Shown: positions 1-18,800 of the stretch, piece by piece
Layout of the letters: every line of letters begins with the position of its first letter
Numbering within the stretch: the stretch's first letter is position 1
DNA from: Trochalopteron elliotii
Taxonomy: Eukaryota; Chordata; Aves; Passeriformes; Leiothrichidae
Direction of reading: 5' to 3'
DNA: 64,000 nt
Assembly: GCA_024734555.1 (NCBI GenBank)
Contig: JANPWX010019815.1
Location: 436,982-500,981, forward strand
Position numbers and translations under genes: made by a program
Notes under the pieces: model-generated
The model's database searches: none
What the model was told of the DNA's origin: nothing
The model's input: only the letters and a program-made list of their open reading frames with translations

Positions 1-360
1 GCCCAGACCTCCGCCCCCTCCGCAGGGAAGCCTGCAGAGCCGCCTCAGCCCCCCCAGCTCCGCCGGCGCTACGGGGCCTGCGGCGGGGAGAGTGGGGCGG
101 CTCCCGGCACGCTGCCCCCGCCTTCGGGGTGCCTGGCGGCTCCCCCTATTCCCCTCCAAGAAGGGCGAAAGGAGGTGCTGAATCATCGGCCAGACAGCCT
201 TCCTGGCTCCGCTCCGTAAGTGGCCAAAGCCAGGGCCAGAACACAGCCTGCCTGCCGTGCTGCAATGCAATCCTATACCTCAGGGCCCGGTTCCTCCCGG
301 GACCTTTTGGACCAAAATGAAACCCGGTGCTCTCCACCGCGTCGGGGTGGGTAGGGGAGA
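1..360 (-). promoter_or_regulatory. Edge of a CpG island; candidate type III NRG1 promoter or 5' UTR
   Basis: Bases 1-150 are very GC-rich and carry about 15 CpG dinucleotides, while the rest of the window is CpG-poor; the enrichment fades by about 360. In mammals the type III (cysteine-rich-domain) NRG1 isoform starts from its own promoter, located between the spacer exons and the EGF exon. This position, about 27 kb downstream of the spacer exon on the minus strand, fits that order. I looked for the type III coding start (an acidic, Ser-rich N-terminus followed by a Cys-rich hydrophobic segment) and it is not in the window. Only promoter or 5' UTR sequence could be present. The function is inferred from position and composition. 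An unrelated CpG island, or an exon running off the edge, is possible. Confidence 0.5.
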
Positions 361-3893
<3,533 letters not shown>

Positions 3894-6800
3894 GCTGGAA
3901 GAAACAGGGTAGGACCATGCTCCAGAGACCTGAAGTCCCTTGATCTTGTCTTCTCACAAAAGACTTTGCATAGCCAAACCATGACCCCAAGTCCTTCCTG
4001 AATCTGGGCTTAATTTAGGCAGAGGCTCGTAGAAGATCCCAACAGGATACACATCACCCTGAAAAATCTTGACTCTACTTACTGCACTTTTTGGTTTTTT
4101 TTGTATAAGTAGAATTATTTTTGTACCTGCATGTATTCTCAACAGCTGCTGTTTAAATCTTAAGGCACCATAGTTTACTTCACTTTTTAATATTCTAACC
4201 AGACATGGAGTTTTTCATAGAGTAACTTTACTATACATGTACTCAATAGTTTTGCTATAAGAAGAGCAAAAAGAAAGAAGTCAAAGACATGGAGCCAACT
4301 CACTGCATGGAGGAATTTCTGTATCATTAAATAAATATGTATTAATGATAGGACATTAACATATTTATGGCTTGGACTTTTAAAATACATCTTAAAATAC
4401 ATCAGTTATACTTTAAGGATCTGCAAATTTCAGAATTCTGCTTGCAGAAGATATTATGATTTCACCTCAAGAGCTGGTTTGCTTAGCAACTTTCTACAAA
4501 TACCTCTAAATAATGAAATTAACCCACCTTATCCTTAATTGCGATATTAATTCAATTACACTTGTCAGGTTCAGTTCTGGTCATGTCTATATGTTGCCTG
4601 ATTATGCACAAGTTAGCAGAATTGAGATGTCCACTGTTTGAAATAGATAAGGAACACAACATTTTTAAGTGCAAAAATTCAGCAATAACAAAAACAACAG
4701 CTCTCATCATGCCTCAGAATCTTAGTACCTAGTAACATTTAATATTTAATGTTTAATATTCTTTCTTAGTGCATTCAGAAGGCCATAGAAAGCATGAATC
4801 ACTCCTTTGGCATTGGCTGGAAAACTGTTAGTTTCCAGCAAATTAAGAATTCAAATAAGTATGACAAAAGAGATTTTTTGTTTAGTAATGAGTTTTGAGT
4901 AGTCTAATCAAATATGCTTTTACTATATAGCTATGTTTTAAATGCAAAGCCTAATGTGTCACATTTTTATCACTACTGCACCCAGGCTTTTTTCTGTGCT
5001 CTGTATGGTCTAGCACAAAAGCGAAACTCTCATCTTCCAGAAATCAATTGATTTAAGGTAGTTAACTTTTTTCATACACAGGACCTCAATGTTTGTGCAT
5101 CAGGCTGAATCTTGTCAAGAGCAAGAGAGGAAAATGGCAAAGAAGAAACTCTGAAACATTTGAGAAATGTTCATTTGCCTGATGCAGAGATGCAAAGCTA
5201 CAGAGCAGTCTCTGTGCTGCTCCAGACACCGACCAGACCCTTACACCAGGGTAAAGCAGATTTATTACAACTTGTTCATATTTAACACATGGACATACAA
5301 CAGCACTGGGCAATATGGGCTACTGGATGATACAAGTCCTGTAATGCAGCTTTGGAATCATCCCCTTCTGCACATCATTGAACAACCTAGAAACCTAGTG
5401 ATAGAGCTGATACATGTATACATATGTATCAGAATGAATTTATAATTTCATTTAAAGGAATCATTATTCCTGCAGCATTTCCTGCATTCACACTGCAGGT
5501 CGTGTCCACTGGAGGTGCATTATGTGTGCCTGTATTTCATCGCATCGGCTACAGAGTGACAGTGATACTACAAAAACAGAATGGAGATGACAGCCTGTCT
5601 TTTTCCGTCTTCTTGAGGGTCTCTAAGGAATAAATCCATTTACTCTGGAAGATTATTTGAAAAGGTGGTCCAGAGAGGCAGGGCTAAGGTCACCATGTAT
5701 TCTGTGTTCCCAGCCAAGCTCATCCAAATTAACATCCAGGGGAAAGTAAAACAAAAATAGAGCTGTCCTCATGTACACCACTGTAAGTATGCTATGGCTA
5801 TGGTGGAAATGGTGGCTGTGGAGAAGGGAAGCCTATAGGGCTGCAAGAAAAAGAAAAAGGCACTTTGCATCTTTGGCCTGTATGCACATAGATGAGATGA
5901 ATAGCATCCCTAAATCCTTTCCTGATCAGGGCCACAGTTTGAAGCAAGACCTTATAAAGCCCTCCCATTCCTTCAGAAATTTGCTTCTGCAAAGATGAGG
6001 TCAAATATCTTGTCTGTGTGAGCAAGATTTCAGCCTACTCAGCAATGGCAATAGAGAGGACCTAATAAATGCTTTCACTTGAGGCAGAAGAACGTCTCAG
6101 TGCTTGTGATTTCACACTAAATCCTTTGTCCTTCCTTCAGCTTTCCAATGAGGGAACTACTTTTTAACAATATTGCACATGCTAAAGGAGAAAACAAGGA
6201 TGCGACCAAAATAGAATCCATTCTAAAGGCAGCAGGTCCACAGGGCAAAGACCAAGCTCCCAAGGATGGACCAGCCTGACACCCATTCATGGGTAAAACA
6301 TTTCTACTTATTCCAGAAGCCTTTAGCTCAGTTAAGGAAGGAAAAGGCAGGGGGTCTTAAATTTTGAACTCCTTTTGGTCTGAAGAATAGAGATCATGTT
6401 CCTGCTTCACTGATCAGTTTGAAATGATTCTCTGGAGGCCTTGTTACTAACACTTGAAAGATAAGTGAAATATGGTAGATTGCATTCCTTTCCTTCATCA
6501 GGCATCAGTTCATGGTTTCATCAGGAGAGCAGCCCTGCACAGCTGCATAGAGTTCGCCCCTTGCACTGCCTTGAAAAATACGACTAAAATTTAACCAAGT
6601 GAACTGAAAAAAATGATAACGTTTTGGCCTGCATTGCTGAGTATGTGCTAGTGACACTACACAGTGCAGGTGTGAGCAGACAATACACTTGCCTTTCTAA
6701 ACTAGTCTGCTTAAGAATTGCTAGTATTATCCCAACAGTGACTATTAGGGTTAGACATCGGCTAATTAAAAACCTATGCAGCTGGGGTCTCGGCAGCTTT

Positions 6801-9800
6801 AATAATTACTTGTATCTGTTTCCACCACCCACCTCCATCTTCTCTCCTCCTCTAACAAAAAAAAAAAGAAGTAATCTCTGTCCATGTATGTAATTACAGG
6901 AAACATTATGCATTATTAATGTGGCTGCAGCAGACAGAAAGTTCAGGTTTTCTGCTTACCAGTGTAGAGGTAAGTTGTAGCTACTGCCAACAGTCAGCTT
7001 GCCCATGCATTAGATAATGAGACAGTTTCCAAGAGTTCCAGCTGAAGAGACTAAATAATACCAGCTATTTGGAAAAGCACAGAAGCTGGAAGGAATGATG
7101 CATCTGAATCTACCATTGAGATAGACCACAATGGACAACCTGTAAGAATTATTCCAGGAACAATTAACTTGTGACAATAAGGTTGTACATTTTCTTTGAT
7201 CCATGAATGTGATTATGTTCAAAAGCAATTACACAAGCTGGAAGTCTCCAGAGACCAGGAAGAGAGGAAACAGGTACAGATAGTGCCCCATGAGACAAAG
7301 CACTCCAAATAAAGACCTTTACCATACCTTTTTCCTACCAAAACAACAGTGTTCACAGTGAGCTGGAAAAAGTATGTGTGTATGTCTTGTGATTTCAAGG
7401 AATATCCGACAGGTCAGGCCAAAAGTGCTCATTTCCTCGCACACCAAACACTGACCTATGATTACAGCCATGTATCTGTTGAAGTGGTATCTGTACATTA
7501 ATACTGAAGAAATGCCTTTCAGATTTCATTTTCTGTTTCTTTGTACCACATATTATGCTGCACAGAATATGGATACAGAGACAAAACTCCTGAAATGAAG
7601 GCTTAGTACAGCAGAAACATACTGCGTGACTTGAACAAGTAATAAAGTTACAGATTAGATACACGGATTAGAGTCACAGACACTAATTCAGACCTGCTTC
7701 CCCAGCAAGATGCCTTTGTGCAGTTTCAACCTGAGTCACATTTGTTTTTCCCTCTCCTCAAGGGGATCCTTTGTTTGTAAAAAATTTGTAAGTGTTCTTG
7801 ATAAAGTGCCTAAAATGTAAGAAGTATAAAAAGCAGCAAGGAGCTGTCCTAAAGCTGAAGAGTCAGAACCTGCTCCCACAGACTGCTGATGCATATTACA
7901 GATTTCAGGGATCTGCCAAAAAACTCAAGTAGACCCCCTTCCCAATAGGTCAGAGGGGAGGACCTTGGTCTGCATTCAGAACCAAACTAGCTAGCATGAA
8001 ATTGGCACACATGCAATGTTAAAGCTCTGTTATCCCAGACCACTTGCATTTGTTACTGAACAAGTGCTGCAAAGGATTGGCATGACACCTGCCATTTGGG
8101 TTGTAGTCCCTCACTTCACCCTCCTATCTGCCAGAACCTCCCTAGTGGCTTCTTGCCAAATGTTTATTCTTCCCACAATGGGAACAGTTGTTCATAATGG
8201 AGATTAGGGTAAAAAACACAGCAGTCTTGCCTTTGTAGATGACTTTCTCTGGTTTGAGTGGCAACAGTTAACTATGACCTTTACAGCTACCCACGGCCAT
8301 TGACTACTTCCGTACTGAAGACGGGCTTTTTAATACCACTGTGGGGAACAGTGCTTAGATGACAGAGAAATCCTTTGGTAATTATTTGAACTAATCCTAT
8401 TAGGAAAGAAAGACTTTCAATTGCTAAAGCAACAAAAAAAAAACCTTCCAGAGAAGGAGCCCAGCACTTCAAATTAAATCCACATGCCTGTCCAGTCCAG
8501 GATAGCCTGATTATTGTTGTACATAAGAAAAGTTGTGTTAACTGAAATGAAAAAGTATTTACATTTTAAGAAGTTTATTTAAAAAATTGAAAATGCATTT
8601 GAAATGCCTACAAATTCAAAAGACTGTTTCCCTGCATGTATTTTATTTGCACTTTACTGGTCTACAGTCCCACTTGTATATTTTGCCAGTGAGAGTAAGA
8701 CTTTTACAGAATGGCATAATTTTTTAAGGATTTTGCTTAAGCTCTAAATTTACATTATAAGAGAGGATGCAAAAGTTATGTTCCCAGAATTTTCTGTTAT
8801 TTTAATGCTGTGGTAGCACAACAGTGGTAGAATTAACTCTTTCATGTGCTCATCAGAAATTCAGCTATAGTGTTTAAAATGACAGTAACTTGATTTATTG
8901 GGCAATAAGAGGAATTATTCTTCTATGGCCACCAGCCAAACAAGCAATCTTTTAATAAGGCATATACAGTCACTGCATTTCCTTTATGAGGGAGGAAAAA
9001 AAAAAGGAAGCCAGTTAAAAAAAAAAAAATTGCACTCAGGCACTTAAAATGGACCTAACTAAGTAAACAGGCAGATCCAGCCATATGGCCTTGGGCATTA
9101 TCATTTGCCTTCTCACACCTGCATCTGTACGTGTCTTTCCTCCATTCCTTACCCTAGAGGGTTCTGGGTGAACCAGGATCCTGCTCAGATCCTTTTGGCA
9201 TCATAGACTTCACTCAAGGTGTTAATAGCAGCTTTTGGTTTTATTGTAAAATAACCTATCATGGCTACTCTTTTCTCTCCCTTGGGAGTCTTTCTTTCCT
9301 GAGAGCATACTTTCAACACTGGCACCATAGACTGTTTTAGGAAGAACTTCCGTGTTCCTCTTGCTGAAGGAAGTCTCCAACTTTGCAGGAAATAATGATA
9401 CATTTTTTACATCAGAGAGGTAAATGTCACTGAATCTTTTTTTGAAGACCTCATGAACAGAGAAGAGACATGGTGAACACTCTCACAGAAAAATAGTAGG
9501 TGCATTTAGATGATCATAGTCTAATGTGCGTTGGGTTTATTAGTTGTTGGGTTTTTTTTTTTTTCCCTCCTTACAACTTTGAGGAAGTTCCTCAATGGCA
9601 GGACCTAGGAGATGGACAGACGTGGAGACAACTTCCCATGCTCCATCTTAGTCATCTGCAGCATGCTGGCTGTCTGCCTGGCTTCCCAACCCAGCACATG
9701 ATCATGGAACAATTTTTGGCAATTTTTTGGACTAATCCTCGTAAGAAATAATTTTAGTTTTGAGGCATCTAAAGTCTTCCTGGGCATCCTCGAGGGTTTC

Positions 9801-12800
9801 TGCACATGCATTTCAGAATTCATGGTTGCTCAGGAGCCAGCTGTTGGTCTGGGATTCCCAGCCTGCAAGACACATTCATATTAGTCCTAAGGCATGTGTT
9901 TAAGGCTGCTCAGGAAATTTTTCCTCTGACCAGTGTCTTGTTAACATCCAATTACTAGACAGCCTTTTTTGAGCAGAAGAATGTGTCCTTGTGACTGTTG
10001 TCCCTGTGATATATTTTTGCATTTGCAGATGTACAACCTCCCTCAAGTTAGAAAAAATCTAAGCAGGATTGCATATCTGTTAAAGACTCTGGGAAAGAAA
10101 GACTGTTTGATGCCCGACCAGCAGCACCAGTTGTGTTTACCCTGAGCATGAATGAGAAGATGCAGGAGAAAGAGGCAGATGCTTTGTGGGACCGCTCTCC
10201 ATTTATTTAGCAAATACGCACGTAACTGCAAGACTTCTTTACAGCCTTTCACATAATGAAAACACAGCAAAATATTTTTGTAAGTGGAGGGAAATATTTT
10301 TGTAAGTGGTGAGAGAATGTGTGAATATTTAATAAAAGCTAGGGCCATCTGAAAAGTACATTGCTGCTGCCAGTTATAAATGCATGAGTTATAAAACTCA
10401 AGTAACTAATTTTGAGCCTGTCTTTTTTTGTAGAGCTGTCTTGCTACCTGAGATCAAACACACTGTTTAGTGAATCGATCCCTTTCCCCTTCCCCACAAA
10501 CATTCCTATTTAAATATCTACATTTTCTCATAGTAACATTATACATTGTGTCTGAAATTGACATGATCATGGAAATTCCCAAAGGAATGTGGAGCAGGGC
10601 TCATGTTGCTCTTGCTGCACAGGAAATGCAACCATTCTTACTCATCCTTCCTTTATAATGAAGAGTCACATTCATTGTCTTGCTGTGCTGAGGAGGAAAT
10701 TGCTGCATAATCTCCTTTCACAGCTAGACAATCCTCTCTTTCCAAAGCAGGCTAAGCATGCAAATTCTCCACACATATTTGATGAATTTCTAGTCACAGT
10801 GGGTGAAATGACAGGGCAATGGCGAGTGTCAGTGACAGAAGCCTTGTGCTAATTCCCTGCTGAAGACATTGTTTTCCTTGTATATTCACCCACGTATTAA
10901 TTGTGGGTGATACATATTAATTGAATCTGCTCTGGAACAAATAAACCATGATCAGGTCAATCTGTGGCCAGTCTTAAGATCAGTTAGAAACCTTGAAAGG
11001 ACTTGACACAGGGATATTTTTCAGCACTTTACATGAAGTGCAAAATGAGACCCCCAAGGCTTCCCAGTTTATGATCTTACATAACCAGTGTAGTGAAGGG
11101 AGTGCCTTCAGACAGTTAGAATATACCCTTCCATCTCTTGAGCTAAGAGAAGAGCTGTTGTGGACTGTGAGGAGATGGCCAAATTATGCCTCTGCAGACT
11201 GTCAGCTGATTTTACAGTCCTCTGCAATCAGAGGAATTTCCTGTATGGGGAATAGACACGTTTCTTTTTTCCAGGTGGATACACTAAAGAAAAAAATATC
11301 TGCCATTGATTGAGAAGCACTTATTTACTTAGGCCCCATTCAAGTAGAGTTCTTAGGGAAATTTTGAGAAAAGATTTTTTAGTTGTATGGAAAATAGGAA
11401 CATTCCTGCACTAACAAAACCAAATGCTTCTTATGCCCAGGTTAGTAAACCTCATGCTGTAGCATATATGTCAATAGTTAAGCACAGGAGGGCAAGGATG
11501 AAAATTTCTAGGTAATGAAACAAGTCCACAGTTTTCCAGGAGGACTGTTTTTTGCACCTGTCTCTCCCTTTTTGGCCTCACCCACAGATAGTGGACAGTA
11601 ATCAGCAAAGTACTGACATATAAATTGGAGAGAGCAAACAAGGTTACAGAAGGTAATACAAACAAGATTACAGAAGAGACAAGACTCCTCATAAATCTAA
11701 CTAGGGAAAAACAGGAGTCAGAAAGGTTGAATTCCCTCTCATGATCACACTGTAGGAGAAAATTCATTTAGCAGAGGCATCATCTTTTTGTTGTGTCTTC
11801 CCCCAAGTCCTTGAGACACCAGTTGCTACCTGTGCCTGAGGCAAGAACACAGAGCTTGGTGGGCACTGGGGCTGGCCAGCCTGACTGCTGATGCGTGTCT
11901 CTGGCTGTTCTGCCTCCCCACCATCTGTGGGCATGGGCTGGTGGCAGAAATTCTGTCCAGCATCAAATGCTGCTTTCCAGAACAGGTCAGCTACCCTTTC
12001 TTTCTTTGGCCAGGCAGAGGAGGTAGAGCACCGTGACTGCTTCACCTGTGGTCAGTTTGACTGGCTGACAGCTGGGACTTTTGTTCAAGATATTTCAGTT
12101 TTGACAGTTGGCAGTGTGTACAGAGATTGTGCTCAAAATTATTTGAAACAACTATTTTCTGCAGAGCTACTGAGGGTCAAGACATGGTCCTGACTTGGAC
12201 TGAGAAGAAAGAGTCCTCAGAGATCAGAAAAGCATGCAGAGCTCTTTAAAATCTCACAGGACCCTTATTAGTCAGTGTTTCTCACAAATGCTGTAATGTA
12301 CTTTGACACATTGACAATTTTTTGAGATAATAAAAGGGGAGATGCCAAGAATATGGCAGTGTCTAAGAAGTGATTGATGAGATCTGATTGAGACAGAGGC
12401 TAAGCAGAAATTCCAGCTCATACCACCATGCTTTCCTCTCCTTTCTGGTTATACTATTATTTCCTGTGATCCACCACTCCTTCAGTACTAGCATACAGCA
12501 GATGTACTCTAGAGCAGCAGATCTAAAGAAGTGATAACCAGTTCTCTGCTTGCCTCCCATTTCAGAGTTAGATGATGTGCATTTCTTCTTAAAGGTCTTT
12601 TTAAAAGATTCTTTTCTTTCTTAAGAAATCACAAATTTCCAGCAATCATGTGTGAATCATCAGCTCTGGCTAATGTGTTTCTACTAGAGTTACTTGTGCC
12701 ACACTGTGTTCTGAAAATTTGATGACAGTAAAAATACTTGACTCTCTCTTTCTGACTTTTTTTTCTCCACCCAGAGAAAATTCTTCAACCACTACTTCAT

Positions 12801-15800
12801 ACATGATGCTCTTAGGTTGTTGTGAATGGCAATCTCATATTTTACAAGATATTTACAGATAAAAAACGCTATTCCTTAGGATGAAACAAGATCCACAGGA
12901 ACAGATTCTTATCAAATTAAAAGGAAAGACTCCCTCCCCTGTACACAGCCTTCCTTACTGACCATCTGCTAATAGTGTCCATGTGTGTATGAAATTCATT
13001 TGCATATTCAAATTGAAAAGCTCCATTTGCTCAGCCTGCCTGTAACTGTGCTCTCTTGCTGGGGTGAATATTAGGTCTCTGATATATGCATATTATCCAG
13101 TGAACATATAATTGCAAATGCAATCCACATCCAATTATCTAGAGTTGTACTGCATATTTTCTACATACAACTCAAGCAGTAAGTGCATCAGTACATTAGC
13201 TCAGGTGTCTATTTGATTGGAAGAATTAGTAGGGTGGTGGTATTTAGCTGTTGACCTTGGAAGTGTAATTCAGTCATGGTGTTACTGCCAACACGAGAAG
13301 TCACTTACGTACTTGATGGAGGATACAGACATTGTGGGTAAGACACTGAGAATCCTCTCCATCTGACAGAAACGTGCAATTGGACAGGTTAAGGTAAACA
13401 GTCAGGAACCTATGTCTAATTTCCTCTTTCCTGCCTCCAGGAAGAAATTTCAGCAGTGCATGGACCAAATGCATTGGTTGATCACACATGGAGAGGATTT
13501 CAGACTTGTGTTATGTCCCATGAGGCTTGGGATTGATCTGCCTGCCACTCTCAGTGATCACAGCTACACTGGCACGACTACTAGTCCACCAAAAAAGATT
13601 CAGAATCTATGTTCGCAGCATTCCTTCCCTGAATCTGTCTTAACCCACTCCTTCCAAAGTGAGAAATATTTAAACGAGTTACAAGGATGTACTCTGCAGA
13701 TGCAGCTTGCCTAGTAGCCAAGAACAGCATCTGATTCAGAGCTCATTACACCAGGGATCTGAAGCACCAGTTCTTCATCAAGACAGATCGACATGCATTT
13801 GAATGAGCTGCATCACTGCTCAAGCAACTCTTCATCCTTCCTGCAAGATTAGTGTTTAAGATTCTTCTGGTCTCTGCCAGTCTTTGAGACAACTGTTATC
13901 TTACTGTCTGTCAAGTATTAGTTGCCACTGTGTCAGCTAATGGGTTTTGTGTAGATCATTAAAATATTCAAGAATCATGCATAGCCTCCAGCTTATTTTA
14001 AGCCAAATATTTCCCCAGTGGGAAATGGAAGGAAAGAGCCATTCCAGGGAAATAATAAAAAAATGAAAGTCACACTAACAGTAAAAAAAGTACAGTGCAA
14101 GATTAGACTCCAATCCTATTTCACCTTTTGCCCTGTGTTATCACTCGATGTTTGCATTGTTTTAAATAACATAAAATATTAAGGAACTCAAAACAATCAG
14201 TGCAAGTTTTGGACTTTCTTAGAAAAAGGTGGTAAGGGGGTGGCATTTAATCAGGCGAAAGCACCAGACATTTAAAGCTACTGTTGTCTCAGAACAATAA
14301 CTAAACTGTTGAACTAATGCCCTGTGGCACTGGACATCAGTGTTTGAAAGCTTACAAAAGAATTTTAGCTACAACTGAAAGAACATTCTCAGTTACTATA
14401 TATAAAAACACAGACATTTCAAACAAATAAAAGCATCACATGTGGTTACTCACTTCTAATTTGAAAAGACTAGAAAAAACTTTCTGCCACTGGCAGTTTG
14501 TGCCACAACTGGCACCAGAAGATCAAATGAATAGCTTTCTACAATGCAGGTAGCTGCAGCTTTCGCAGCTGGGTATCTGCCTGCAAAAAATAGATATTAT
14601 TTGAAAAACACTCTAATATTTCTTCCCTGGAGTATGGCTTCTCCTTTACTTTTAGAAACCAACCATTCCAGTAATATTCCTCATCAAATATACTGACATT
14701 TTGGAAAGATCATCTAAATACCTGTCAGACACTTGACTCTGTTATTAGGAGTCATGTTTTGGATCATTGTGAGTATTACCAGAAAGATATCAGTAATAGA
14801 GAACAGATTCCACTTCACAAACCTCAGAAAAATAATCGCTGTATTAAATTCTAAAGGGCTATAACCACCCCATGTATAAATAGTAAACTTTTAGATAACC
14901 TCAATGTCACATGGTATTGGTAAAACTTTAGGCTGCAGAGCCGTGTCCAGTCAAATCCTTCCTTATTCAACATCAATTCTGAATATTTAAAGCTCTGGAG
15001 CAAGGAGTTTTTCTGTGTTGAATAAATGAAACAGAAACAAATGGACAAACAAAAGAGCCAAATGCTCAGTGCTGGGAAAAGGGTTGTCTCCTACGTAGTC
15101 CAGTAGGTGTTATCTCAATCTCTGTTCAAGAGCAGTGACCATGGCTGCTGAAGATGGGAGGGCTGAGGTGTAATGACAGTTGCTTTTTGCCCTACAAATA
15201 CATGGTCCTAGGGAAGGCTGGGGTGGGATAGGCAGGCTGACTGCTCAGATGTTCCAACATTGCTCAGCAGGAGACAGATCATGCTGTCAGTATAAGGGAG
15301 AGCCTGGCTAGGCTACATATGCATCACATACCACTTCACTGTGGCTCTGCCCTTCATTAAAAATCATTCACATGTGTCCTCTTCCAGTTTTTGCGGAAAC
15401 TGTGGGATGAGTGAATCTCAGCACATCCAAGTGGTATTTTCAAGGCATTACTATAGCTTTATGATTAATTCCCTCTGGCATAGTTAAAGACACCTATGAG
15501 CCTTTGGGGGTTGCAGTGTCTGTTGCGATGATATGGGAGAACTGTTTAGAGTGAAGGGAGCTGGACTGGCAGGGTGGTACCCATACTGCCTCCTAGTAAA
15601 GGTCTCAGTGCACTAAATCCTTCATATTGTGCTTAAGTGTCTTGAAAATCAGTAGCTAGCATGGCCCAAAACGACATATGAAAGCATGTTAATGATGAAA
15701 TGGGCAAACGCTGCTCCAGCACTCCATCTTGCTCCTCATCCTCACTCCACATAGCACCCTAGGTTTAGCCTTTACAATCATCATAAATTAGAAATGCCCC

Positions 15801-18800
15801 ATGCTATTTTAGCTTGCAACAGAATTAATGAAATTTGGAAATTGGAAGGCTAAGAAAACGTTTCCTCTTTTCTAGACAGCAGATCCTTGTAGAAGGAAAA
15901 ACTTGGAATTACTTTACCAAAGGATCTCAGACAGCTGGATATTGTGATTAATATAAACTACCAGTAAGGCCTATATAGAGCTCTGTATTATCCATAATGA
16001 AGCTGAAATGACTAGAATGAAGAGTGGGCAGCCAGGAAAGGAAAATCTTATGAGGAAATGCAAGAGCCTTTATATACATATACAGTTGAAAGAAAATACT
16101 GATATCCATCAGACAATATTCAAAGGGCAATTGCTCTAGGGCACAGCTTTCTTTTCAAAAAACACAGAGCGAGTGTTTTGTGATACTTGCCAGCTACGGT
16201 GGATGCAACTCAAAGTTACTGACTAGCTGTCTACTGCTAAATATTTAGGAAGATGGAAACCTAGAGGGAAGATCACACTGTAAAAGGCTGCTCTTTAATT
16301 GCTGCAATGACTACAGCAATTCCTTCTCCTTGCTGTACAGGGGGAGAATGTCAAGAACAGCAGAAACCATTAAGAACCTCTGGGAACATTTTGATAATGA
16401 AAGTCACAGGAGATACAACTTTCCCATTTTGCATCCAATTAGAAGAGGTTACCAAAAGGCAATTTAGAAGAGATGTGGACATGAAGGATAGGATAATAAT
16501 TTCTTCCCGAGGGTTTAGCTTGCCTCCCACTGCACTATTACAATACTGCTAGATAGGAACGTGAAAGAAGAGTATGCTTTTAATTTACCTGATAGAGACT
16601 GCTGTAGTCTAAATTGAGTCTCAGCCATAGAGTGCCACTGTGTTTGGTGGAGAAGCTAATGAGGGGACATGGTGATGGCTTTTCAAAGCCATGCATCTAC
16701 GGAAAGTTCACATTTATGTGCTCAGTACTCTGCCTATAGCTTTTGAAATACCATTTCTGTGATGCAGCTTACATTTTTAAAAAAGTAAATAGTGATTTAT
16801 CAAGGGGTTTTTCTTAAGTAAATGGAAACATTCAAAGCCATACACTTTACAAGTTATTCTGAAAAGTAAAAGCTTACTTTTCTGTTCATCTTTTACCTAC
16901 TGCTATTTTATTCTTTGTTCTCTCTCCCTAGACATCACCATCTGCTTCTGTGGTTGATCAGAATTGCCCAAATTTGAAGCTCATCAGGAAAACAAAGCAA
17001 TGAATCCAGGCTCTTGATTCCTTTTTATTTCATTAAATTTGTGTTTCCACTTCATGACAGACCTCCACTGCCAGTCCATGAACTTGAAACAACCCTTCAT
17101 GGACCAGAGCCCTGCTATGCCACAGGCTGTTTACAGCTGAGGAAGCCTGAGATCCCCCCTGGAAGGATGTGGACTAGAAAGCCCAGAACACACCATCTAA
17201 GAAAGCCTGCTCTATGTGACTCCCTGTCAAAAGGAGCCCAGCAAGCCTCCAGGCTTGACAGAGTAACTCCAGTTTGGTAACTTAAATTCCCTTTGGGATT
17301 TTTATTTCTTTTGGACCTTTCCCTCTAAACAAGAAACAAGAGAAACTCCACCTCTAAAAACAAGAAAGTGAGCTGTCATCGTGTCTTTCTGAGGACAGAA
17401 GGGTCTCCTGAAAAGCATTGCTAGTCTCTCCTGGAGTTAACACAAGAGAGTGTGTCAGGGTAAACTCTTTGGGGGCAATGGATGGAAGATAAGGAGATGA
17501 GCAGCATATCTGGACTGTAGGGGTAAATTGGGAACTCCCTGTTGCATCATTCTGCACCCATGCACCTGCTCATCATTTTTGTTGTTTGAGAGTACCCATT
17601 GTTCATACTTCTTCTGAGCTCTTTGTCTCCCTCAGGCCTTCCTAAAACACACTGAGAGTCTTGATTTCATCATAGATAATGACATGAAAGAGATGCATGT
17701 TTCTGTCAAGGTTACATATCCCATTTTGTTCACAGATCCCTGCCTTACTGGCATCACTGCTGGTTGTATACCTTTACTCAGTAAAACTAAAAACTACCCT
17801 GATGCCTCAGAAGAGGGAAGATTTTGAGAAGGCTGATCCAGTACTACGAAGTATGTTCACAGCTGCTACCCAGAAAGAGTATGTCCAGAAGGAACAGGAG
17901 TCCTTGAGTACCTGTTTTTGTCACTGTGACAGTAGCAGGGACTTCCTTAGAAGACACAGTGACCAAACAACCACAATCAAAGCACCAACACATCCCTGTG
18001 CAACGAGCTTGTTCCTCTAGTATGGCATAGGCTTTACTGGCAGATCAGAAAGATACCTCTTTTGCTCTCAGGTGGGCAAACAGCATGTGTCATTTCAGCA
18101 AAGTTTGAAGAAGTCATCAGAAAGACACAAACTAATGCTCTCTTAGGAAAGATTTGCCATGATTTGACCTTGTGGGAAGAACCTCAGAGAAACTGGGCCT
18201 TACTAACAGACTGTTGAAGACAAATTCCGATATGATTTGCAGAGTCTCAGAAACAAAAAGAAAAAAAAGTGCAGACATACTGAGGGTTCCTGAGGAAAGC
18301 TAGGGATGGATCCCACACTCTCCAGCTGAGGCACCCACTGACAATGTGACTTTTGGACAGCTACCTTGGTGTGAGGGGCTCCCCCACTCCATCACTAAGG
18401 ACACACACAGTCTTTAAAAATCATTTTGCTGAAAGATGGGATCTGGAGTTAGGATCTTGGAGAAGAGAGGATCCTTAACATGTTGAAGGCAATGTGATGT
18501 GGGCTTGGGAAATTCCTTGAGAAATACTATGAATGACAGAAATCTGTGAAGTAGGTTTTGTGACTTGCATTCCACCAGAGTAGACTGTCACATATTTGAT
18601 CACCCTTTTTATGGTGTACTTCATGACCTCAGGAAAGCACATTTTGAAATAAACAGACACAAACCATTGCCTTTACACTTACATGTATATATTTCATAAA
18701 CCTATGCATTTAAGTATATTTACATATAAAGCACAATTGCCTCATCATATACAAATGCTGCGGCAAGTGCCAGCCTTACAGATTTATTCTTACATGCACA

